64,000 bases of DNA from Hermatobates lingyangjiaoensis (Eukaryota; Arthropoda; Insecta; Hemiptera; Hermatobatidae), in contig JAPFBL010000233.1 in assembly GCA_026182355.1 (NCBI GenBank), positions 930,001 to 994,000 on the forward strand, given 5' to 3'. Under the pieces are notes generated by a model. The model was given only the letters and a program-made list of their open reading frames with translations, had not been told where the DNA came from and ran no database searches. This document shows positions 46,655 to 58,315 of the stretch, piece by piece; positions within the stretch are counted from its first letter, which is position 1; each line of letters starts with the position of its first letter. The position numbers and the translations under genes were made by a program.

Positions 46655-48430
46655 CTGAAACAATTTACAAAGTATATTTACTAATTTTTATTTATTACTT
46701 TACTATAAGTAAAGTATAGTGATCGTGAAAAAATTCGATCTCGAGATTTTGACGGAATTACATGTTTTGAGGTACCAGAAGTCGTTTTTACGATGATGTT
46801 GTGTGTGGTGGTGGGTGGGTGGGGGTGGTGTGTTAGCATTGCTTGTTACCACGCTACGGTCCAGAATCTTTGATGGATCAAGTTGATATTTTACACAAAA
46901 ATGGGCCCCATTTAGACGAAGATCCCTATTGTTTGGGAAGAATTATGCATGATGGGAAAGTCACTTTTTTTGCCAAAAACCGTTTTTTTTTAAAACATTT
47001 ATTTCTCCTAAATGATAACCCTAGAGTTTTGAAATTTTGACATTATCTTTGAAGTTACAAATGCAACAAACGAAAAATATATTCAGTATTTTAAGACAAC
47101 AGGAAATATTTTTTTTTCAATAAAATGTAAAAATTTTGACTTATAATTCAATCTCAAACCTTGTGAGAGCCATACAAGCCATACTGTTTGAGGACAAGAA
47201 TGAAACTATGCTACAAATAGAACATTATATGGCGAATGAGTTGAGATATTTTTTTTTGAAATTACTTTCGCTAAGGGGCGTTACAGTACGATTTGTGTTT
47301 TCAGAAAATGATTTTTTGACGCTAAACGGCTCGTTAAAAAAAAAATGAAAATTTGACCAAAAATGGAACAAAAAATTAGCAATTCACAAAAAAAATTCAT
47401 GAAGTTTCAATTACGGGAAAGAGCAATAACGATATAAAAATGTTTGTTTATTCTAGACTAAGAGATCACCTGCTATACTTGTCGAATTTTTTGTATTTTT
47501 TTACATTGTTTACATTGACTTAGAAATTTTTTGAGCGAATCCACTGAGATAAATTGATGTTTCTAATGGAAAAAATGAAAATATATTATTGACTTATAAG
47601 AGATGTAAGAGGAATAATATTGTGGAGGTAAATGATAACACTCATCAAAAAAAAATTCGTATATATGTTATTTGACAAAGGGGAAGGAAAATGATCTTAT
47701 TAAATACTAAGAAGCCATAAAATTCCCAGTTAATAATTCTGTTAAAAACCAAAAATGTAAAAGATAATTCAAAATTGAAATCTTTCGTTTAGAGATTAAT
47801 AACTGTAATTATGGTACATCTTTAATTAACAAATCACCTTAAAACAACATTTTCTTCGCTGTTTTAAGAAGTTTTTCAGAGAAAAAAAAGTGTATTTTAC
47901 TGTTTCAAATTTCAAAATTTTACATTAATATTCAATGTAGAAGGATGTCAAGTAAACGATGTAAGAAATTACTGGCATTTGAACAATAGCCATGTTCTCT
48001 TGTAGGATACTATTTCGTTTCAAGAAATGTTCACTTTGGTTTTTCAAAAATGTTATTACTGCTGTAGTTATACTAATGAAATTATTTGTAAATAATAAAT
48101 TATTTGTGATGTACAAAAATAAGCTTATAAATTGATATGTCCTTCAATCACTATCTGTACTACCTCAGGAATGACAGGCTAATAATTATATCCCATTTAG
48201 ATGTTTACGTTATGCTTAAATGAGACGTTATGTTTTATATACTCAAGAAATTTGACATTAAGTTACTTATAGTAAAGTAGAGTGTAGGCCACTCCAGATT
48301 TTTTTTCTATTGTTGAGATTATAAAACTTCCGATACCATATCGACACGATAATGTGGCTGGTAACATTATTAAAGTGAGTGCCAAATAAAAAATGAGCTA
48401 AACTATCAGTTCTAAAAACAATACTAAATA
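46655..48430. other. Intron with decayed repeats
   Basis: 46690-46840 has TAAGTAAAGTATAGTGATCG, CGATCTCGAGATTTTGACGG and a G/T-rich stretch (46800-46833). 47455-47540 and 48249-48310 are the old repeats shared with 25.9-26.3 kb. Frames at 46843 and 47136 show no motif. Confidence 0.4.
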
Positions 48431-48967
48431 CAGTAGAACCTCTATATACGAGATTAATTCGTTCCCGGATCGTAATCGTATCTAGAATTTCTAGTATCTA
48501 GAGCGAATTTTTCCCATAAGAAATAACTGAAAACCAATTAATTTGTTCCCGGCCTCCCAAAATCATAAACCCTAAATAACTATGAACACATCTTCCTGAT
48601 TACTAAAAACACATTCAAATAGTGACTGAACATAAAAATACAGTAATAAGATAAATAAGATGATATTAATGAAATAAAATGCGAGTTTATTATGAGCATT
48701 TATTATGAGCACTTCCACTTAAAATTAAAGTTAACTTTATGAAAAACTAAATTTATTTATGCACTTTTTTCTGCTTTTTTTTTGCTTTTTAACATTACTG
48801 TATCAGTTTCGTAACTGATTCTCGTAATTTGGCCACCTAGCGGAACCATCTGGAAATTCTCGTAACTTGGATTTTCTCTCGTATGTAGAGCAATATTTTT
48901 GCTCGAAAGACCTCTCGTATCTCGAGTTTCTCCTAAGTAGAGTAGCTCGTATGTAGAGGTTTCACTG
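48431..48967. mobile_element. pogo/Tigger-like DNA transposon, non-autonomous, 537 bp
   Basis: Termini CAGTAGAACCTCTATATACG and (reverse complement) CAGTGAAACCTCTACATACG; TA flanks at 48429-48430 and 48968-48969. Subterminal TTCGTTCCCGGATCGTA and CTCGTATGTAGAGCAATATT words are typical. Interior AT-rich and non-coding. Confidence 0.85.
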
Positions 48968-49137
48968 TATATAGAACTTCAGGAACAATATAGTTATTAT
49001 TGTTCAAATCGAAGGAAATAATCTCAAAAAAGTTTTCTAAATGTTTATAACTTAAATGAGAAAACTAAGAGAAAAATAAAGGAAATGGCTGTCTACATTT
49101 ATACAGGTGTACGTAGGTTTGTAGCTGGGGAGACATA

Positions 49138-49330
49138 CAGTGGCGTATCAACTAGTTTTGCCGCCCGGGGCGGTCGTAAGATTTGCTGCCCCCACACCCC
49201 TCCGATTGCAGTTGATAATCCATTAACATTCAAAACTCCACAACATTCTGAAAACTGAAAATATTTGTTTTCATGGAATTACAATCAAGGATCTAATTTT
49301 AGACTTCTGTTATTAGTCCCAGTATACGGA
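49138..49330 (-). mobile_element. hAT-like element, family B, truncated copy 3
   Basis: Terminus CAGTGGCGTATCAACTAG, then GCCGCCCGGGGCGGTCGTAA and TTCATGGAATTACAATCAAG. It is the inverse of the right end of the copies at 34.5 and 43.2 kb and stops where the SINE begins. Confidence 0.7.
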
Positions 49331-49332
49331 GA

Positions 49333-49575
49333 GATTCTACAGATTCTACATTGGGAGTCCTACATTTGCCTAACTCAAGTGCATTTCGAATAGGGATCTT
49401 TAACGAGTACCTGTCATTGTATAGGTTCGGGACCGACGGCTTAACGTCCTCTCTGAGGGATGAAGTACTCAAATTTATTCACCTCGTACGTGAATTAATC
49501 GAGGGCCACGTGGGTATCGAACCCCGGACTACCAGCCCAGAAGCGAGTATGATAACCACTGAGCTAACCTGGTCC
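49333..49575 (-). mobile_element. tRNA-headed SINE, nearly full copy
   Basis: Minus strand: CCAGGTTAGCTCAGTGGTTA (A box), GGGGTTCGATACCCACG (B box), GAGGACGTTAAGCCGTCGGT, GGTACTCGTTAAAGATCCC, GCACTTGAGTTAGGC, GGACTCCCAATGTAGAATC. Head and body both well kept. Confidence 0.82.
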
Positions 49576-50080
49576 CTATGTTTGCTTTACAATACTTAAA
49601 GACTGATCAAGTCAGCTGTACTCGTATGTAGGGTCAGAACTACGAGTATGCTTCACACATACAAGAAACACATTACATATCCATCTAGAAACAATAACAT
49701 ACTATGCAAATTGCTCGCTTCTGTATACTTAATAAATATTAGTTAATAATATTTTGTATAATTTGCTGTAGCATAATGTATAAAAACACGGAAACGACAA
49801 GTTGGAAAAAACAAACTCGATATCGTTCTTTTAACGTCAGGAGGATGTCAAGTACTACAATGCAGTAACTGTTTAGTATTGTTGGTTAACATGCATGTCA
49901 AGGAAAGAAATAAAACTTGGAAATATCTTCAGTGAAAGTGATGGAGGAGCAAACTTTTGACATTCTCCGATCATTGGAGGAGAACTACCAGCCAAAAATA
50001 CTGCATACTTTTGCATCACAATATCTCAGGTCGCGTTCTATTACCATCACGGTATGTTATGGTATATCAGATAGCAAGTA
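49576..50080. other. Intron, no clear feature
   Basis: AT-rich; the 64-codon frame at 49917 has no motif. Confidence 0.4.
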
Positions 50081-50457
50081 CCGTCTTTTTTCGAAAATAA
50101 GCCCTGCGTGATTTTCGGGCCTTTTTGGAATATAAGCCCTCCTCCGAAAGTAAACTACAGTTAGAATAATATGAGAAATATTATTTGTTAAAAAGTATAG
50201 CTATATTGCAAAACATGAAAGATTCGAACCAATGATTCTACAAAAAATGGATTTGGAGGAAAATTAGAACGGAATTCAAACTTTATGTAATTTATGACGA
50301 TGTTCTAGAAGAATGATATGATTGTAATTGAATAAATTTAAATTTCTGTTAATAAATAAATATGTAACAATAATATATAAATCTACTTATTGTACTTGAA
50401 CCTCTCCCGAAAATAAGCCCTAGTACGTATTTTGGAACTTAAAAGAAAGTAAGACGG
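50081..50457. mobile_element. Small DNA transposon with 'gaaaataagccct' ends
   Basis: Left CCGTCTTTTTTCGAAAATAA then GCCCTGC; right CGAAAATAAGCCCTAGTACG then ...AAGACGG. The inner GAAAATAAGCCCT occurs in the same orientation at both ends, while CCGTCTT/AAGACGG are inverted. TA precedes the left end, TG follows the right. Non-coding. Confidence 0.5.
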
Positions 50458-51890
50458 TGTTTTATTCTAGGAAAAGGATGGTATATATCAACATTCTTAT
50501 CAACAGCCTAATACTCCTATCCCTTATTCCTTTACAACCTACAGCCTGCAGGCCTGATGTGTTAGATGTTCATCTGTCTGGGGTATTCAATTCCCGGAAT
50601 CTTCCTGTTCTATTCTCCTTAAACACCTTAAAAATCAACTTCCATCCAGAATTCATTAAAAACATATAGGAATTAATTAAATTATGTATTGTTTAATAAT
50701 ATTTCCAATCTTCCTCATCTTACCAGGTCTCTCAGTATCCATCGCATATAATAATAAAATCATTTCTCTTGATCTTATGCAAGACTTCGCCCAATCCCCC
50801 AATTCTGTTTTACAATTCCTACCTTCTTTTATTTCAAAGAAAAAAAATCAGAGGAATAAACTTTTTCAGAAAACTATTGCTTAGTACGAGCTGTTTTGGG
50901 TTGGAATCATGGTTAACAAAGCTCAAAGTAAGATAAGAACACCCGTCATGTTCATTAAACAGAGAACAATGGTCCAAACTATTACGTAGAGATGAGGACT
51001 TTAGTTACATGAGAGCCTGGAGAATAGTAAGGTGTTAGAGCATTCAATCATTCCAATTGCAGGAGGGGTAATCACCCTCTCACGAAAGACGCATCTATAT
51101 CAAATTTTTCAATAATGTTCACTAAATATATGAACACCACCCAACCGTTTTTCTTGGTCTCTTCAATGAACTTAGCAGTTGCCATATCATTTTTAATTCT
51201 AAAAATATTGATCAACCAGGTGGAACCATCAAAATTAAGGATGCCTCAGTCATGACAGTATGACTAACAAGATGATCTCCCTACAAAGGTCATCACCAAC
51301 AAAAAAAAATATAAGTAAAATAATCTACTGCCATACAATATAAACGCTAACTTAAATAATTATCTTACTCTTATTTATTGTGGTAAAAAGAATGAAGAAA
51401 GAATGTAATATTTTTTTTTTAGACAATAAATATTTTTTTTTAAAAATATGAAATTGCGTATTCCGACTTGATCTTAACCGCTGCTGTAGAGAATACTCTA
51501 AAGAACAAAGTGATTGGTGTTAGATCGAGGTGTGAGAAGCCTTACGAAGTTTATTGAAATACCTGGCACACTGAAGGAGTAGATTTTTGAAGCACTGCCT
51601 GAATTCCACTTGAATTCGTCTCGTGTTTCAAATTCCGCACTTTCTCAGGAAATTCCTTTTAGAGAATATCAGTACTGCCTCTTTGAGAACAAATGTTTTA
51701 AGCAAGTCTTATTAAGTCATTCCTCTTTGATTTACCTTTAACTTACTCAAATATACACGTGCTGCACCTTTTAAGCAAATTATGCTACAGACTCTTATTT
51801 TTAATCGTTTTAGTAACATTACACAAATACATCATTCTATTTTATAATTCATAACCGTGATTTTTACAAACATACATAAAATCACACACA

Positions 51891-51892
<2 letters not shown>
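50458..51892. other. Intron, unidentified
   Basis: Two T-rich frames (50457-50669, 50684-50884) with no motif. A C- and A-richer segment continues to about 51300 and may be an old element. Confidence 0.3.
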
Positions 51893-51929
<37 letters not shown>

Positions 51930-51970
51930 AATCCAAAACGAACGAAACACACAGAAAGACACAGACATAA

Positions 51971-52010
51971 CTCACATCAATATTTCGACCATCGTCGTCA
52001 TCAGGAGACG
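51971..52010 (-). ncRNA. Hammerhead-like motif, family 4
   Basis: Minus strand: CTGATGA, C, GAC/GTC stem (loop GATG), GAAA, TATT; the cleavage-site triplet is AUU here. Confidence 0.52.
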
Positions 52011-52048
52011 TCACCGCCCTGCCTTCCTGCGGGACTTTTCGCTCTTCA

Positions 52049-52087
52049 CACCTCCTGATGACGACGACGGTCGAAATATCGATGTGA
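52049..52087 (+). ncRNA. Hammerhead-like motif, family 4
   Basis: CACCTC, CTGATGA, C, GAC...GTC, GAAA, TATC, GATGTGAG; complete, as at 41054. Confidence 0.58.
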
Positions 52088-52190
52088 GTTATGTCTGTGT
52101 CTTTCTGTGTGTTTCCTTCGTTTTGAATTTATTTTATTTAAAAAGTCCGCTGGACCGTTTCTTTTATATATATATATATTATATTTACTT

Positions 52191-52425
52191 ACGTTTTATA
52201 GACGACATTTTTTTCATGTGGCCCCATGGTAGACATGAGCAAGACACCTGTTCCTCACATCATACCAAACTTTCTCTTCATCCATTTCCTTTACCCACCA
52301 GGTGTCCAATACCCTTATTTCCTTTTTGGATGTCAATGTCACCTACAATGATGGTCATCTTTCCCCTTCTGTCCATATCAAGCCTACTAATGCACAGTAA
52401 TACCTTCATTTTAACAGTTGTCTCT
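52191..52425 (+). pseudogene. Penelope-like reverse-transcriptase fragment, frameshifted
   Basis: First frame: RFIDDIFFMWPHG, the catalytic Y/F-x-D-D box (motif C) with the PLE-typical following W-x-H-G. After a frameshift near 52235 the neighbouring frame reads SFSSSISFTHQ-like sequence, then LISFLDVNVTYNDGHLSPSV and HIKPTNAQ, stop, YLHFNSC. These correspond to F-L-D-V-x-V-x-x-x-x-G-x-h-x-x-x-V-x-x-K-P-T-x-x-x-x-Y-L-H in PLE and related reverse transcriptases. A family 3 ribozyme motif follows immediately. Confidence 0.75.
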
Positions 52426-52463
52426 GATGAAGACCGCTTGTTACGGATGAAAGATCTCAGTCT
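52421..52463 (+). ncRNA. Hammerhead-like motif, family 3
   Basis: CTGATGA, AGACCG...CGGAT, GAAA, GATC, TCAGTC. Abuts the reverse-transcriptase fragment. Confidence 0.5.
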
Positions 52464-52695
52464 CTTTTCTGAGTTCATACTGTGGTTTGGTGGTTGATTG
52501 AAACACACACTTATAGTTTCTAAAGAGACTGTAGTCTTAAAGAGAGACTGTAAGTGTGTGCTTTTACTTTCTCTATGTTTTTTTTTCTACATTGAACTAT
52601 ATTTGTCCGTTTAGGATCGTATTTCCAACGATAAAGTATATATATATATATATATATCACTGATTAAACTAAAATATGAAAAAGAAAAAACAAAA

Positions 52696-52738
52696 GACTA
52701 AGATCTTTCAACCACAACGAGCGGTCTTCGTCAGAGTC
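52696..52738 (-). ncRNA. Hammerhead-like motif, family 3
   Basis: Minus strand: GACT, CTGACGA, AG, ACC...GGT, T, GAAA, GATC, TTAGTC. Confidence 0.5.
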
Positions 52739-52833
52739 AAAAATCCAACTGACTTGCCCCACAGAACTTATTATGGTTTGATCATTGATTGTTGTTTCAC
52801 GTGTTTATGTGAAATCTTTATATATATATATTA

Positions 52834-52871
<38 letters not shown>

Positions 52872-53046
52872 CAATGTACATAAAGAAACATAGAGAAATT
52901 GAAAACACTTACAGTCTCTAATTTTCGGTTGAACCGTCTCGGGAAAGAGATAAGAGAGGGAAACCAAGCGCACTGGTACAGAGACGGTTGGTCTCCGTCT
53001 GTATTTGTCCATATCCTATTTTCATTGAAAAAGTGTACATATGTAC

Positions 53047-53077
<31 letters not shown>

Positions 53078-53130
53078 AGTTCAAAAACGAATAATAGTAA
53101 CACACAGCAAAAGAGACGCATTCTCTAAAA

Positions 53131-53165
53131 ATCAAATTTTCGGATAATCCGTCTTCAGGAGAAAA
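53131..53165 (-). ncRNA. Hammerhead-like motif, family 2
   Basis: Minus strand: CTC, CTGAAGA, C, stem GGA/TCC with loop TTA, GAAA, ATTT, GAT. Inner stem perfect. Confidence 0.58.
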
Positions 53166-54650
53166 GAGAGTTGGTCTTCCATTCTCTTTTCTATTTTGTC
53201 AATGCTGAAACATTAAAGCCATTTTTGTTGTCGGTTTTTTTTTTTTAGTTTTACCTAATTATATATATCAGTTTTCTGTTCTCCCAATTTATTTTTTTAC
53301 AAATTTGTTTTAATTATTTAAATTAAAACAAACTTCAATAAGTAAAAAGAATCGCTGTAAATTACTTTCGATGTGTGATTGATTGAAATGATGACGTCAT
53401 ATATATTATATCAAGTTCGTGTTTCCATTAGAAATGAAAACATTTCCTTTTAGTATAATTAATTTTTCAACGATAAACAATTTTTTGACAGTTATTTGTT
53501 TTCAATGATTCAAACCCAAATACATTTTACTATTATAATTAAATTCGTTTACATTGTTTAATTTAAAATGTCTCGATTAGCTTAGTAATTGAATGAGCAA
53601 TCGGCGAATTGATGCTTTCAACAGGGAAAGCGTTTTAATCAGTCGATGCCAATAGTGATTTGCAGGTCGGTTAGAGTTGAAAGGGTCAGTTTGTGGGATA
53701 GAGTAAACAAACTTCGACGCTTTTCCACCCCTTGGGCGAGGGTGTGTCCTGTCGATTTTTCCAAGAATTTCCGACTACACTTTCCTTTTCTGTTGGCTAT
53801 TCTATTAACAAATATTCTGCGGTATTAGTCTATTAAATACACCTCTTGATCTATACTTGTGTACATAAACATTTTTTATGTCAATAGTATATTTCTTTTT
53901 ATAAATATAATATATAAACGCCGTAATTACTTCTAATTAGACAAAATAGAAAGAATTATAAATACATTAGAGTTAGTCACAGACTGCACAGTGTCACTCA
54001 TGAAAAACTGTGTATGACAAAATTTTTATGAAAAGGTAAAACTGTACCACACCCAATGTTTGTTGTAAGAGTTCCATGGCGGATTCCTGAAAGATGACTT
54101 AAGGTTGATAACCAAACATAATTATCTACAGGCCCACTTTTGTAGATACGGAGTCAAAACCAACTCTGCCTTCCCACTGTGTAGGTATGAGCGAGAAATA
54201 TATCCAAAGTATGCTAAATGATCAACTAATTAATAATTTAATTTTTTACTAATTTAATCTAATGACTAATTAGAAGGAATAATTTAATAACTAAATTAAT
54301 GAGTAACGCGCTTCTATTGACAAATGCCGGAAAAAGAGCCAATTATATTGAGCAGCCCGGAGGGAAATGGACTTAATGTCCGAAGGAGCAAATTATTTTT
54401 ACATTTCCCTGATACACAAAGAGCAAAAAGTTTGTTGTTTTTTCCTTTCGTTCAAATTATAATAAATTAAACTTTTGAAAATGTTTATTTAATATTTTTT
54501 TGCCTATTATAAACTATAATAAGAATTTAAAAAAAGAATGATCCGCTATTATTTTGTACATATTATAAGCAGTAAAAAAAATTACATTATAGCAAAAATA
54601 ATAATGTTTTTTGTAAAGGGTTTGATTTAGAAGAGCTTTTAATGACTAAC
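53166..54650. other. Intron, no clear feature
   Basis: AT-rich between the PLE cluster and the P-domain exon; nothing recognisable. Confidence 0.4.
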
Positions 54651-54766
54651 CTCATTTTCACTTGAGAGATCGACGTCTTGTTTGAACATCTGCAGAGATG
54701 GAGGAATCAGTTTAACTGGATTTGTTTTAGTGCCAAATAAAATCAACTGCCATTTTTGTAGAACAC
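54651..54766 (-). CDS. Furin-2/PCSK5-like convertase, exon with the end of the P domain
   Basis: Internal exon of a secretory-pathway subtilisin-like proprotein convertase, which cleaves precursors after paired basic residues. The exon is 116 nt: two bases completing a split codon, then 38 codons. The acceptor is a pyrimidine-rich tract ending TTTCAG and the donor reads GAG|GTTAGT. The translation begins VLQKWQLILFGT, the closing beta strand of the P (homo-B) domain; family members have G-x-L-x-x-W-x-L-x-L-x-G-T here. A hydrophilic linker (TKTNPVKLIPPSLQMFKQDV) follows. The exon ends in phase 0, which fits the next exon at 46654. The upstream exon must end with one base, probably G. I could not find the exons for the catalytic domain or the rest of the P domain between here and the window edge. 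Family assignment is firm; the exact paralogue is inferred from the downstream exons. Confidence 0.82.
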
Positions 54767-57100
54767 CTGAAACAATTAAACCATTTTGTTTTAAAAAATG
54801 TAACAACCTTAATATAGTACATTCAATATTGACCAACTTATATGTAAATTTACAAGTGAGGTAATTCATAAATTATGCAAATTCTTGAAGGATATCTATC
54901 GTATTCTTTATTCCTCGTCTTCTAGTTCCCCTGTTTTCAACCAGTTTCAACGTATCTGTTATAGAAGACGTTCTAATCTTGACAGTTTTGCTCTATCAGA
55001 GAGTTGGGCAGCCTTCTTTGAATCTAGAATAATGCAGTGGGTTGCAACGTTGTGAACACCGTGGTTATTTTAGCTGCCATATTGTCAATTGTGAATTACA
55101 TTTTTCTTCATTATTTTAATCCCACTTCAATCTAATTTGCAATCTCCCGTTCTGTGTATCTGCTTAGTTTAACTTTTTGAAATGTGACTCCAGCCTCAGG
55201 TCTCTTTGAATATCCACATTTCTGGCTATCAAAGTGCCCAAATGGCTACGTGCATGCACATTTATTTTGAACAATCTGCACGAGGTTTTTGTTACTTTAG
55301 TAGTACAGGACAAATAAAGGAATACCTTTTATGCCATCTATCAACATAGTCCAATATGACTTCTAATCCCGACATGCAAATATCACTACCTGCTTCTACA
55401 TGCACCTTACTATCACCGAGAGGTAACAGATTAACAAATATTACTCTACCTAATAATGTTGACTTTGATTTAATTATGAACAAACTCCAGTAATTCAGAT
55501 TGAGCTAATTAGCTACTCCTAGTTTTTAAATCTTTTGACAGCCTATACAGCGAGTAATCGATTGAAGTAAACATCATATTACCAATGCATCAAACTATCG
55601 GGCACACAAACCAATATCTATTTTATATTAAAAATTACTTAAAATATATATCGCAAGGCCGAAAAATGGTTTATTTTTTATGGTAATTGAGCAGTATCTA
55701 TATTCACAAATAAATATTGTAAATTTATTATGAGGATAAGTAAAATTAAATTACCAATATTTATATTTCATAAAGTTATTAGTACCATAAAGGTTATTCA
55801 ATTTATTTTAAATTACATATCCTAATTGTTACAGAATAAACTGTTCGTTCCTCACTCATTCATATAGCTAACTTCAAACTACAACCTTAACAAAGTGTGA
55901 AGTATGTTGCTATGTATAATTTTTGAGGAATTAAAGCTTTACTTTTGAATTCCTCTCTCAAGGAGGCTTTGAAATTAAAAAGGATTACTAACAAAAGTAA
56001 CAACAAATCATCCTTTCAATTTCTTGGTATTTTAGTATTAACTATTCTATTTCTTTTTTTAACTATAAAAAATTTAACAAAGTACAAAGTCTGATTACTC
56101 GTGAGTCAGTACATTTTTATAAATTGGAAAGGGTGAATTGTTATTTGCTTAGGTCTTATGGTTTAATTCCCAGTGAATAGGTTTCTCTTGCTGGTAAGAG
56201 TTTATATTGTGGCTGTATTCAAATTGATTGAGGTGAACCTTCACTGGAGGCTCTTCGTCAAATAAAGTTGCATTGTGGAGCAGTATCAGGCAGAGAGCCC
56301 ACGGCTTTAATACTGAGCGATCAGAAAGCAAATAAAGTCTATTCCAGGGTATATAAGCCCGTTAGTATTGGCAGTCCTAATAGCATTGAATTCACTATTC
56401 AACTAAAATGTTATTAAATTGTTTTTTGTATAGAACTATTTTTATATTGCATTTAATAATACACTTATATAAGAAGAGTTCAAAGTACATTTTTGTCTTT
56501 GGAAAATGGAAAATTCTTTTGCTGTAGGTTCTTTAAACTGCTCTCAATATGCAAACGTGGAATCCTTAAAATTCAATGGGACCAAAGCTGATGATGACTG
56601 AAATACTTTAGTAAGGATACAACCGATAAGTGTTTCGGTTAAAATGTGTTTTCTGTTGCTATGACGTCCAAGAAACAAGTATAGGTTTTCTGAGGTGGGC
56701 CACACGCTCTGTGCGGGTGAGTTCTTTGAGGTATGAATTAAAGTCCAGGTGGACACATGGATCCACTGGCCGCTGCGGGAGCCTGCAGTCACTATAATAT
56801 ACAGAAGGTGCCTGCAGCCACACACTCTGTGCGGGTGAGTGGTTTGAGAATTATGTCCAGATGAACACATGGAGTCAGGCGCGTCCCTTAGCTAGGGCGA
56901 AACCGGGCAACCGCCCTGGATTACGCTCTTCTGGAGACCCTGTGGGTCGATGGTAGTGACAATACTAAGTGCTAATTACATCGAAAATCTGTAAATACGA
57001 AAATAAAATTGAAACCTTTAAGCGGTTTTATTTCTAATATCTATAAAATATAACCATTTTTTACACACACACATATATATATATTTATCCAGTCGTTATC
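54767..57100. other. Upstream intron or flank, small tandem duplication
   Basis: 56699-56762 and 56819-56872 share CTCTGTGCGGGTGAGT and a GTCCAG-TG-ACACATGGA tail, a duplication of about 120 bases. 56872-56935 has GGGCGAAACCGGGCAACCGC, possibly another element end. Frames at 55292, 56149 and 56544 lack motifs, and no convertase exon was found. Confidence 0.4.
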
Positions 57101-57123
57101 AGCCTTTGGAGCGATTCACTTCT

Positions 57124-57161
57124 TTTCCTGAAGACGAGGACATCGAAATATAGTAGTGAGT
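57124..57161 (+). ncRNA. Hammerhead-like motif, family 4-like
   Basis: CTGAAGA, C, short GA/TC stem, GAAA, TATA, GTAGTGAG. Confidence 0.42.
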
Positions 57162-57197
57162 TCAGTGATTTCCTTTCTATGTGTTCTTTTTAAATTC

Positions 57198-57238
<41 letters not shown>

Positions 57239-57277
57239 TTAACACATAGGAAAGAACACAGAAAGTCACTGCAGAAC

Positions 57278-57316
57278 TCACTTTGATATTTCGACATCTG
57301 TCGTCATCGGGATGAA
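57278..57316 (-). ncRNA. Hammerhead-like motif, family 4-like, box mutated
   Basis: Minus strand: CCGATGA instead of CTGATGA, GACAGATGTC hairpin intact, GAAA, TATC. Confidence 0.42.
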
Positions 57317-57320
57317 GTGC

Positions 57321-58315
57321 GAAGTACTCGCGTTGAGAAGCAAACTGCTACTATAAACTACTATATATATAATAATTTGAGGGTGGGGGAGGCCACGCAG
57401 TGGTTCAGTTGCCCCTGACCCCACACCCTCCTACCTTCCTAGGGATGGTCATCCTGTATGAAGCCACTTTGTGCGGCGACAGTCTGGAGTGGAGATGGAT
57501 AGTAAAAGATCGTATCAGGTAGCTGCGCGAAAGTCATCAAAACTCATGATTCTGAGTAGGAAGTGAAAATCTGATACAAGACGAGGACCTCCAGTATATT
57601 CCCATAGCTTCCTTGTAGAGATCAATAATTGTGATAGTAATAGTAATTAATCAACCAGGATATTTCTCTGACCTTAGATATAGATTATTGAATGTCTATA
57701 GATATTGTATGGTAGCAGAAATAGGCAATAAAGTCAGATTGCAGATTTTATCGGATATACCTGATATAGCAAATAGTAAAGATTATGGGGTGCAGGCAAA
57801 AAGTTCTACTTCCTCAAGATACAACAATATACCATAAAATATAACAAATATCGCATACAAAAATAACTATTCAAACATATCTTAAAAATTCTGGTGTATC
57901 ACATACTCAACTTTACTATTGGTAAATTTATTAAACTCTTCATCATCAATTCAATTGTGATATTGTTTTAATGTGGCTATTGTGTAAATAAATATCAACT
58001 TTTTTAGGGAAAGTGCTATTAAACTTATAGATAATTAATTCAATGATTCCATTTGTTTTATTATGACAGTATTCATTTCAACAGTTATGATAAAGTAGAA
58101 ATCATTGATTTAGAACACCCTGATGTGTTATTATTATGTTTATTATTATTATATTATTTCTGTTAAACTGGGAGTCTCAAATGTCTCGTGTAAACCGCAG
58201 TCATTTCTAATTACATTCTGCTTTCCTTTGTCGTTTCTAAATAAAATTTTAGATTGATTTTAAATTTTTGGAATGATCAACTATTTTGGGATTAAGTTTT
58301 TTTATGACCTAATGT
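57321..58315. other. No gene; unidentified GC-richer block 57.37-57.62 kb
   Basis: 57375-57620 is GC-richer and unclassified. 57800-57870 (AAGTTCTACTTCCTCAAGAT) recurs at 63225-63290, so an interspersed repeat is present. Confidence 0.35.

Larger units (their letters stand above)
51925..52137. repeat. PLE-type palindrome, family 4, second copy
   Basis: Same arms as 40871-41142 with a shortened centre (CACCGCCCTGCCTTCCTGCG). (TA)n at 51893-51924 on the left. Motifs at 51971-52010 (minus) and 52049-52087 (plus). Confidence 0.85.
52500..53165. repeat. PLE end-fragment cluster (families 1, 2, 3) with (TA)n spacers
   Basis: 52540-52660 family 1 (plus) ending in (TA)n; 52665-52868 family 3 (minus) with GATCATTGATTGTTGTTTCA and (TA)n; 52869-53040 family 1 (minus), box decayed to CCGAGAC; (TA)n 53053-53078; 53080-53165 family 2 (minus). 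Head-to-tail and head-to-head pieces are stitched at TA tracts. Confidence 0.75.
57110..57320. repeat. PLE end fragments, family 4-like, around a (TA)n
   Basis: Plus: CTGAAGACGAGGACATCGAA, ATATAGTAGTGAGTTC, TTTCTATGTGTTC; (TA)n 57202-57233; then the inverse: AACACATAGGAAAGAACACA, GAACTCACTTTGATATTTCG, motif. The two flank the microsatellite head-to-head. Confidence 0.7.

Noticed and set aside
50457..50884. Two hydrophobic frames of 66-70 codons
   Set aside because: T-rich composition gives Leu/Ile/Phe by default; no motif or start context.
55292..55483. 63-codon minus frame with protein-like composition
   Set aside because: No recognisable motif, no supporting splice context tied to the convertase.
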